Positions 56,180-64,000 of a stretch of DNA of 64,000 nt are shown here, in pieces. The stretch lies in assembly GCF_008831285.2 (NCBI RefSeq), contig NC_045141.1, forward strand, positions 1,676,001-1,740,000. The letters are read 5' to 3'. A program made the translations under genes and the position numbers. Each line of letters starts with the position of its first letter. Position 1 is the first letter of the stretch. Source of the DNA: Nymphaea colorata. Taxonomy: Eukaryota > Streptophyta > Magnoliopsida > Nymphaeales > Nymphaeaceae. Below the pieces are notes generated by a model. The model was not told where the DNA came from. It searched no databases and worked only from the letters and a program-made list of their open reading frames with translations.

Positions 56180-59100
56180 TTACAGTAACACCTTGTCCTC
56201 AAGGTGTGAATTCAGGGAATCTTCTGCAAGTTCCCAGGTATTAAGTCCTCGTAGCTGCTCTACTCAATGAACCATTCAGTAATTTTGCTGTTATTCCTTT
56301 TTACCTTGCGCGAGCCCAATCTGCGATAAGGGAACAATGCTGGTGTGTCTTACAAAGCTGGTGCTAGATTTACCTCTTCAGCTGTGAGAATTATTGGCAT
56401 GCCTTGATTTTCGACACATGAAACACAGGGTGGATTTGGCTGCCTACTGGTAGCTGTAATTCATAAGCTAAAGCTCCCACCTTGTGATAAGGTAAGGACC
56501 TACAAAACGAGATGCCAGCCTTGCATTGACTTGGTTCTCAATCCATGGGGTGGTCTTCTAAGGTACACCCGTTGTCCTACCTTGAACTGCTGGTCTCGGT
56601 GGCGCCTGTTATATTGCAGCACCATATGATTGCTGGCCACGGCCAAATGTTGTTTAAGGTCCTTCAAAATTGCATCCCTGCACCTTAGTTGTGTGTCAAC
56701 CTCCTCCTTAGCGGTCCCTGGTCGATATCTTCTCAGATCGGGAGGGGCTCTCCCATAAACAACTTCAAATGGGGTGGTCCATGTGGACGAGTGCCACCCT
56801 ATGAAGCATATTTTGCCCATGACAGGTAATCCACCCACAATCTTGGTCGCTTGCCCTGCAAAGCAATGCAGGTACGTCTCCAAGCTTTTATTAACAATTT
56901 TTATTTGTCCATCAGATTGCGGGTGGTAGGCAGTACTCATTTGCAGTTTGCTGCCCTGTACATGGAAATATTCTCTCAAAAAACTACTTACAAAGAGAGA
57001 ATCCCGATCACTTACTATCGAACGGGGAGCTCCATGTAGCTTCCCTACTTGCTCCTGAAATGCCTTGGCTACTGATTTAGCAGAAAATGGATGGGCTAAT
57101 GCAATAAAGTGTGCATACTTCGTCAGTCGATCCACCACCATGAAAACGACTCATTTTCCTCTCGATACTATAAGTCCTATGAAATCAATGGAAATATCTT
57201 CCCATATTAACTCTGGTACAGGCAGGGGTTGTAACAGTCAGGCGGGCTTCCTAGCTTCATATTTATTTTGTTGGCAGATGTGGAAGTTTTTTATGTAATT
57301 GGCGATGGCCTTTTTCATCCCTAGCCAATAGAACATGCTCTTGATGTGTCTATATGTTTTCTCTATCCCTGTGAGCCCTGCTGTCTTTGAATCATGATAA
57401 TGCTCTAGTAAATTCTGCGGAATTTCAGTCTCTGGAGGAATGTAAATCTTGCCTTAATAATACAAATAAGGATCTCCATACATACCCATATGTTTGGATT
57501 GGGCTGTTGTCCAATTTTTCTCTTATCCTATGCACAGACTCCGCTTGCTGATGGGCTTGCTTTATCATTGTCCATAAGTCCACCTGCACCTGTCAAAACG
57601 CCATCAATACTTCTTTTGGCTCAGCCCTTGGACGAGACAGTCCATCAGCTGTTACATTCTCCTTCCCTTTCCTGTATTGGACTTCAAAATCAAAGTCCAT
57701 GAGTTTGAGGAGCCATAGCTGTAGGGCCTGGGTCAAGGTAGCTTGCTGCAAACAATATTTTAAACTGCTGTGATCAGTCAGCACAACAAATTTTCTTCCC
57801 ATTAAATATTGTTTCCATTTTACCAGCACCATAGCCATTAATTCCCGCTCATGGGCTGATTTGGCCTTGAAGTTAGGACCCATCGCCTTGCTGACGAAGG
57901 CAATTGGATGTTGTTCTTAGCCTAATACAGCTCCCGCCCCATGATATGAGGCATCAGTCTCGATGTAAAATGGAACTTCGAAATCTGGCATTCTCAACAC
58001 AGGCGCTGAAGTGATGGCTTGTTTAAGTGTCTCAAAAGCTGCTTGCTCCTTCTCGCCCCATCTGAATTTATCAGTTTTGGTCAGCTCATTTAGAGGGGCC
58101 GCTAATAAACCATATCCCTTGACAAATATTCGGTAGTCTAAACCCAAAAACGACCTTAGTTCTTTAACCAAACTAGGTGCTTTCCTCTCCCTCACCTCCT
58201 TCACCTTGTCCTCCTTCATTTGAACATTCCCCTTACTGATCACATGACCCAGATATGTAATCTGATTTGCTTCGAATACACATTTTGATTGTCTGGCATG
58301 TAGATCATGCTACTGTAATACCGACAAGGCTAGGCGCAGGTGCTGGAAATGCTCATCCTCCTTTGGATTGTACACAAAAATATCATAAAAAAATACGAGT
58401 ATGAATTGAAGAAGGTAAGGTCTGAAAAGATCATTCATTAAGGACTGAAACGTGATAAGAGCATTAGTTAGTCCAAAAGACATCACCTTAAACTCATAAT
58501 GTCCGTCGTAAGTCTGGAATGCAGTTTTGGGCATGTTGTGAGGCGCCATCCTGATTTGATGGTAGCCGACCCTTAGATTCAACTTAGAAAAATACGCAGC
58601 TCCATGCAACTCATCAAATAACTCTTCAAGAGTGGGATAGTGATGTTTTACCATTATGGCATTTAACACGCATAATCTACACAAAACCTCCATCCTCCAT
58701 CTTTCTTCCTAACCAGCAATGTTGGGGATGCAAATGGACTGCAACTGGGTTGTATAATGCCCTCCTTAATCATCTCGTTCACCAATTCTTCCAGCACTTG
58801 TCGTTGGTGTCGACTGTATCGATAGGGTCGTCTATTGACTGCTCCAGCCCCACCTTGGAGTTTGATGTGATGATCATATGTTCACTGTGGGGGCATACCC
58901 TTGGAGAGTTCAAAAACCACTTTAAACTCCTTCAATAAGGCATGTAGATGTCCTTGGCATATATGTCTCTGCTCCTGCAACTTCTGTTTTGTCTTTTCCT
59001 CTGATTTTACTACAGCCATTAACAGCATAGCCATTAACAGCATAAGAGAAGTCGCCGGTCCCTTCATCATCTTCAACGTCTTTTGTTTAGTAATCTGTTT

Positions 59101-60677
59101 TCTTGGGATTGCTTCCGTAGTTTGGCGCCCTTCTTTTGTCTGGCCAAAATGCGTCCTCATTCCCACAAAGTCCCACATGACTTCGCCTAGGCTGCACAGG
59201 AACTGCACTCCTAACACCAGGTCTACTATTGCCAGCGTAAAGAGTTCCACTGGAAACTTGTGACCCTCGATGTCTAGGATCTCTTGCGCGCACTTGCCCC
59301 TACACTTCAATGTAGCCCCAAGTTGATTCTCCACTCGGCAGCGTAGAGCTCTTGCTGATTTCTCGCAGCTAAAATTAGGGGTAGAGCCCGTAGCCACCAG
59401 GGTGCTTGCCCTTCTGGCTTGAAGCTGGCCCTCTACCCGCATCAACTGAGGAACCTCGTGCCCTGCCAGTGCATGGAGAGAGATTTCAGGGGGAGTACCA
59501 TCAGTAACCACTGCAGCTTCCCCCACGATTGGCGCTGGATTAGTTTCTCCTTCCAATTCATCTGGCGGTTCATCGTCGTCTTCTACAAGATACATGTGAA
59601 GTTTTCGACAGGTGTGGCCAGGTGTCCATGGTTGGTCACAATGGAAGATGCTTCTTCTTAATCTGATCTGGCGTAAGGCGACAGACCACTTGTTGTCCCA
59701 TTTGGTTCGCCTTCGGAGTAGCTGCGGGTGCTGCAGTTGTATCTGTATGCAGGGTTGTTGGCTGACGTTGGTTCCGCTCTGAATACAATATCCGACTGCC
59801 ATAGCTCAATCTGTGTTGCTTTTCCTCTACCAGTCGAGCTAATTCAAAGCATTCGGATAGGTTTCTAAGCTTGGCCGCCTGAACCTCAATGCGCAGATAG
59901 TTCTGCAGTCCCCTGACAAACGCTCCTATCAGGCGTCTAAGGGCACGAACCATACCATATTGCTGAGGTCCTCAAAGCGCTCTTGGTACTCAACCGCGGT
60001 GCCTTTTTGTCTAATTTTCATCAGCTAGAGGTTGTAGTCTACATATGCTGAGTCGCTGACGGTCCAAACCAAGCCTTCATTGCATCGATCAGCCCTGCTC
60101 ACGTCGTCCTCCCCTGCTGCGTCACGAGCCACCTATACTACTTGATGGCGGCTCCCTCAAAGTGCACTGCGGCGTGACTGTCCCATTGATCCCCTTTGAT
60201 GTTATGACAATCGAAGAATTGTTCTGCCTTGAAGATCCAACTGAAGGGATCCTCACCAGAGAATCGACGAAAGTCCATACGGGGCTGCTTCCACGGTGAC
60301 GGACCCAGTCCTCTGTCTCTAACAGCCGGTGAAAGTATCAGTGTACCTTCTGCTGACGGCGGAGGAGGTGGATGCAGTGGCGGAATTGAAGTTAGGGAAG
60401 AAGATGGAGGAGGTCTCATCTCACCGTCTGCTGTCTCCGGGCGATCAGCGCTGGTAGATCCTTCTCCCTTCCCTGGCTTCAGCATCTCTCACATCAGGGA
60501 CATCAACGATAAATGCTCTGCTATGAACGTCTGCATCCTAGCTTCCGCCTCCTTGTTCTGGTGCTCGACGGCCTGTAGACGACGGTTCATGGTCTCCATC
60601 GTTTCCTCTAGGCATTCTTGATGGGATTCCACGGCAGCCATGACATCCTTCGAGGTCACCTTGCTAGACGTGGCCAT
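56180..60677 (-). pseudogene. Gypsy I gag-pol, degenerate
   Basis: Minus-strand pieces in order: MATSSKVTSKDVMAAVESHQ (gag start, 60677), gag core MDFRRFSGEDPFSWIFKAEQ, LVEEKQHRLS linker, protease with LVATGSTPNF where active relatives have D-S/T-G, RT (GYHQIRMAPHNMPKTAFQTY; FFYDIFVYN where FxDDI is expected), RNase H (LTDHSSLKYCLQQATL), and integrase (VVDRLTKYAHFIAL, IVSDRDSLF, AYHPQSDGQ). A chromodomain-like VKRNNSKITEWF then LEDKVLL lie before the TAA at 56180-56182. Frames at 56500-57141, 57593-57883, 57917-58243, 58310-58693, 58882-59802, 59636-59953 and 60138-60677 show many breaks. The protease and RT active sites are altered, so it is dead. Confidence 0.88.
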
Positions 60678-60697
60678 ATGGCTCTGCTACATTTAAA

Positions 60698-60964
60698 TGT
60701 GAGGCTTCACACTCACTCATGCACACCCGCTCGTAATGAAAGCCCAGCCTTCACTCGAAACAGTAATTCAAAATCTTATTAGGGTTTAATCCTTCTTACG
60801 ATGACTTTATACAATCACTAAGTGGACTGGAATAGAAGACTCTCTAATGACCTCCCCTGATCCGTGTACTGGATCCAAGATCCAATTACTGACCCACTAA
60901 CCCGTTCCCTTATTCAACTAAGAAACAAAGAAAGCAAACACTCAACTCAACGGACGCCTAACAA
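60698..60964 (-). repeat. 5' LTR of gypsy I
   Basis: It is a 267-bp LTR, longer than its partner mainly through small insertions (for example GATCCAAGATCCAATTAC). Confidence 0.9.
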
Positions 60965-61217
60965 TACTATAGGTGGATTGCAAGTGTACCAGTTGAATTA
61001 GGAAGGATGCGAAGACCCTAATTCAAGCTTTTATTGTACTTTGAGTTTTCCTTTTTCCTATCAATTGTCGTTGTAAGTCACGGTGCTGAGGTTCACTTCG
61101 GGCTTTGGGGCTTTCTTTGTTGGAAGAGGTCCTCTAAACTAGTATAAAACTGGTAAGGTGAGCATATGGTTCAACTTTTTTCCTAACGGTGAGTGTTGGA
61201 GGAGAAGAGATAACTTA

Positions 61218-61445
61218 GGGCCCGTTTGATGGGCGGGTGAAATTTAACGCGGTAAATTTAACATAGTAAATTTTTCTGAAAAAATTTATAGGATGAAATT
61301 TCTCTCTCTTCCAATCTGAAGCCCTGTTTGATGGGCTGGTGAAATTTAACGCGGTAAATTTAACCCTGTTTGATGTAAATGAAGAATTTAACATGGTAAA
61401 TTTAACAATGTTTGATGCATAAGAAGAATTTAACGTGGTAAATAT
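61218..61445. repeat. Repeated terminal sequence in the Harbinger left end
   Basis: The terminal motif recurs 105 bp inside (CCCTGTTTGATGGGCTGGTG at 61323), followed by GAAATTTAACGCGGTAAATT as at the end itself. Shorter versions (TGTTTGATG plus AAGAATTTAACRTGGTAAAT) occur near 61368 and 61410. This gives about four graded copies of one subterminal module. Confidence 0.8.
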
Positions 61446-61953
61446 TGTTTTTTTTTTTTTTTTTTGTCTTCTCCTCTCCAAATCTGACTAGGGAAGAAAT
61501 TGGATGATGATCTTCCAAAACAACAAAATGTTTAGACAATATTCCCTAAAATCCAGAAAACAATAAGAACAAAATGTTGAGGGTGTATTCCCTATTATCC
61601 AGAAAACAACAAGAACAAAATGTTGAGCACGTATTCCCTACCATCCAGTAAACAACAAGATGCACAAGGTAGCAACAACACATTTATGTTTAAAAAAAAA
61701 ACACGGTTAAAACCATGACATCCAACAGTGCAATGTAGTTGTCGAAATAAAATTTATAACAATAACAAAGTTGTACCCACAAAAGTACATGTCCACATAA
61801 GTTTAATGAGTACAAATCCACAAAAAGTGTATTCCCTACTATCCAGAAAAGCAAAAGTTTAATGAGTACATATCCAACAAAGAAAACATGCAATCGCAAA
61901 AGAAGTTATCTAACATTTGTAGTTGCACTTCCGTTCTTCAAACTTCGTGTCTT

Positions 61954-62172
61954 CTATATCTTCATATGCGATGTCATCTTCAATGAATGGAGGCCTACAT
62001 ACTTGTTGTGAACATACTCATGCATGTGATACTCAGCTACTTTCAATGAATCAAACGATCTGAAGAGGGCACCCTTGTACCGATAGACTAATGGTTGGCA
62101 CCGCTCCCAACTGTCATATATGCCTTGCTCACGACCTTCGAAAACCACATAGTACTTTTGGCGAGGCATCAT
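61954..62172 (-). CDS. Small ORF with RNase H1 N-terminal / Cauli_VI hybrid-binding fold
   Basis: The 72-residue product begins MMPRQKYYVVFEGREQGIYD and continues SW..C..LV..YKGALFRSF. This is the RNase H1 N-terminal domain (RNA-DNA hybrid-binding, also called viroplasmin or Cauli_VI): aromatic KYYVVFxGRxxGIYxSW and the YKGAxxRSF motif. No RNase H catalytic domain follows. The ORF lies inside the TTA-flanked Harbinger element, same strand, just downstream of the transposase. The predicted transposase stop TGA (62169-62171) is nested in its ATGATG start. A splice acceptor TTTGAATAG precedes it. Whether it is a captured host exon or a normal part of this lineage is unknown. Confidence 0.75.
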   Translation of the reverse strand: MMPRQKYYVVFEGREQGIYDSWERCQPLVYRYKGALFRSFDSLKVAEYHMHEYVHNKYVGLHSLKMTSHMKI

Positions 62173-63145
62173 CTTCGTTGTCCTATTCAAAACAAAACAA
62201 ATGTCAAACAATCAAACAAAACAAATTGTGAACATTTATAAACAAACTTACTATTCAATTGATAATCTGTAAACATTTGAGATGATATAGCTACTCTCAT
62301 AGCATTGTTGCTTCCTCGCTGATGTGTTTGGCTTGCAATTTCAGGTTCGCTTAAGACAAAGTTATTAGTTGAATGTGCATCTTTATCATCAAATTGCTCG
62401 GCATTTGGATTGTGTTCAATTATGAAGTTGTGCAATACACATGTAGCAAGAACGATTTGAGCTTGCTTTTGGAATGCATACTGGACTTGCATTTTTAATA
62501 TTGGAAAACGACCTTTCAACATGCCGAAAGTTCTTTCTACTGTATTTCGGAGTGATGAATGCCTATGGTTGAATAATTCTTCTTCAGTTCTACGTGAGTG
62601 TGCTCCCCGAGTGTTAAACTCAGACATATGATAACGATGCCCTCGATAAGGTGTTAGCAAACTGACAATGTTTGAATACCCCCCATCAGCAAGATAATGT
62701 TTGCCTACAGTTGAACACAATTTATTTATACATTGATACATGCTTCTTAACAAAAGAGTGAATTAGTTGGTGAAACTACGTACCTTCTGGGATAACAAAC
62801 GGGTCCGTGTCATGATCAAGTGCATTATACAATACTCTTGAGTCTGTAGCACTTCCTTCCCATCCAGCCAAAACGTAGTGGAATCGAGTGTCAAATCCGA
62901 CTACAGCCATGACGTTTTGAGAAACGAATCCTTTTCTATTGCGAAGCCTTGCTTGATCTGAAGCTGGGACCCATGCAGGTATATGGGTGCCATCGATTGC
63001 TCCTAAACAAATCTATATGACAAGACAACTAGTTAGTCATGTTGTAGTTAGTTATGTTGTATGTTTGATGTTGAGTTCATGATGATGAAATTACCTGAAA
63101 ATATGGAAAGAATCGTTTAGATTGTCGACCCTTCCCCACCAACTT
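62169..63145 (-). pseudogene. PIF/Harbinger transposase (DDE_Tnp_4), N-terminally deleted
   Basis: Predicted exons on the minus strand: about 63095-63145 (RQSKRFFPYFQ), about 62785-63012 ([20 protein letters not shown] to PFVIPE), about 62252-62705 (GKHYLADGGYSNIVSLLTPY to MFTDYQLN), and a short last exon from about 62182 ending at TGA 62169. Catalytic Asp in AIDGTH, Asp in TDSRV and Glu in VERTFGMLKGRF are all present. The first exon runs straight into the right terminal repeat with no start codon. The N-terminal DNA-binding part is therefore lost and the element is non-autonomous. Splice sites are predicted by consensus only. Confidence 0.8.
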
Positions 63146-63300
63146 TCACCCGCCCATCAAACAGGCCCTTAAGGTTGTCAGGATTATTAAAATTCCGGAC
63201 AGCCTTCTAGAACATAACCTAGAAAATAACGTCTTTGTCACTGAATATTCGTTGTTATGCATTCAATAGAAAGAGTTACTTTAGCTGTCCTAACAATTAG

Positions 63301-63369
63301 TTCTCTCTCTTTCTCTCTCTCTGTGTGTGTGTGTGTGTTGTGTGTGTGTGTGTATATATATATATGTAT
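63301..63369. repeat. (TC)n(TG)n(TA)n compound microsatellite
   Basis: Runs of TC, TG and TA units follow each other without a gap. Confidence 0.95.
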
Positions 63370-63559
63370 AATATATATTGCTTTAGTTGTCCTGACCATT
63401 AGTTGTCAAGATCTCTCTCTTTAGAGGATGTAAAGTCGTCTGCTCATCCAACCCTCCATCCAATGGCCTTTTTATGCAATGCATTGCATTGAGTATGCGT
63501 GATCAAACAAACCGCCCAATGCATTATTCTATTCTCTTTTTAAATCTTGACGGAGAAAT

Positions 63560-63561
<2 letters not shown>

Positions 63562-63606
<45 letters not shown>

Positions 63607-63630
63607 GAGAGAGAGAGAGAGAGAGAGAAG
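63562..63630. repeat. (TA)n(GA)n compound microsatellite
   Basis: About 20 TA units, a short TATGTA link, then about 12 GA units. The frame through it is not a gene. The rest of 63172-64000 shows nothing recognisable. Confidence 0.95.
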
Positions 63631-64000
63631 TTGGTAAAGCCCATACACTTAAGTTAAGAATAAAAACCAGACCCATTGATTTTTTGTTTAAAAACTATTT
63701 TAAATACAATATAAAAATCTTAATATATTTATAAAGACTATTTTAATGTAACACATACTTTGGTTCAACTTGTTTTAGTGAAAAATGTTGATTTTTTTAT
63801 TATCATGCCATGGGGGCCGTTCATTTTTTCTTATTATAAAAACACCATTAAAGTCTAACAAATGATCAACTTAGTGAATGTTCTTCATGAATCCACTTTT
63901 ACGATCATATCAATAAGGTTATATTGTAGAAAACAATTTAAAAATCAATATCAAAGGGTTTGATTTTTATCCTTGACTTAGCTTTCTGGTTTTTACAAAC

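Larger units (their letters stand above)
55917..60964 (-). mobile_element. Ty3/gypsy element I, Reina-like chromovirus, defective
   Basis: LTRs lie at 55917-56167 (251 bp) and 60698-60964 (267 bp), both TGTGAGGCTTCAC...CCTAACA, with small indels and several substitutions. ATACT duplications flank it at 55912-55916 and 60965-60969. The polypurine complement ATTCCCCCTTTAC follows the left LTR. A primer-site-like GGCTCTGCTACA lies near 60680-60691, six bases from the right LTR. Short LTRs, 5-kb size and a terminal chromodomain-like region point to Reina. Antisense to the kinase gene, 268 bp after its stop. Confidence 0.9.
61218..63168 (-). mobile_element. PIF/Harbinger transposon with TTA target duplication
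   Basis: Inverted ends GGGCCCGTTTGATGGGCGGG (left) and, as complement of the right end, GGGCCTGTTTGATGGGCGGG differ at one base in 20 and continue with TGAAA. TTA flanks both sides (61215-61217 and 63169-63171), the signature target of this superfamily. The 1,951-bp element encodes the C-terminal two thirds of a Harbinger transposase and a second small ORF, both on the minus strand. The right end is joined directly to a mid-gene exon, so the N-terminus has been deleted. Confidence 0.93.

Noticed and set aside
63474-63734. 86-codon frame with Ile-Tyr repeats
   Set aside because: It is a translation of the TA/GA microsatellite.

Overview
This window is nuclear DNA of a flowering plant. The evidence is GT-AG introns, an ABC1K-type kinase gene, several Ty1/copia families primed by initiator-Met tRNA (TGGTATCAGAGC primer sites), a Reina-like chromovirus, BED-finger hAT transposons and a PIF/Harbinger element. 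The species cannot be fixed from the sequence. Nothing bacterial, viral or organellar is present.

One host gene organises the window: an ABC1-family (ABC1K/UbiB-like) atypical kinase on the + strand. Its last five coding exons lie at 5528-5689, 13598-13747, 24322-24582, 54670-55044 and 55421-55648. All junctions are phase 0 GT-AG and the joined reading frame is open to its stop. These 1,176 coding bases are spread over 50 kb because introns of 7.9, 10.6 and 30.1 kb are filled with transposons. Upstream exons lie left of the window, so 1-5527 is probably also intron.

Layout. 1-2992: hAT transposon with a complete spliced transposase, inserted into an old copia fragment. 3690-5260: decayed LTR element. 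6312-7036: copia debris. 7426-12135: copia A (-), gag deleted, TSD GGTAT. 12161-12537: short hAT-type element with a perfect 8-bp TSD. 13869-23781: decayed hAT-type element holding copia C (13964-23191, TSD ATGCC), which holds copia D (15365-20859, TSD CTTAC). 24828-26045: copia F remnant. 26239-34236: hAT K (-), split by a hAT-like element that is split by copia H (27012-32151, TSD GGCAC). 34236-35629: copia L remnant (-). 35745-41197: intact copia G (-). 41777-45012: 3.2-kb solo LTR (TSD CTCAC). 46403-51741: intact copia E (-). 55917-60964: Reina-like gypsy I (-), just past the kinase stop. 61218-63168: PIF/Harbinger (TSD TTA) carrying a second ORF with an RNase H1 hybrid-binding (Cauli_VI) fold.

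Only E and G look coding-competent, each with a single uninterrupted polyprotein and LTR pairs differing at one position. The others carry stops, frameshifts or deletions. The main points for follow-up are the transposon-inflated kinase gene, the Harbinger element with a hybrid-binding-domain ORF, hairpins conserved in the LTRs of two copia families, and a recurrent hAT end signature seen at many sites.
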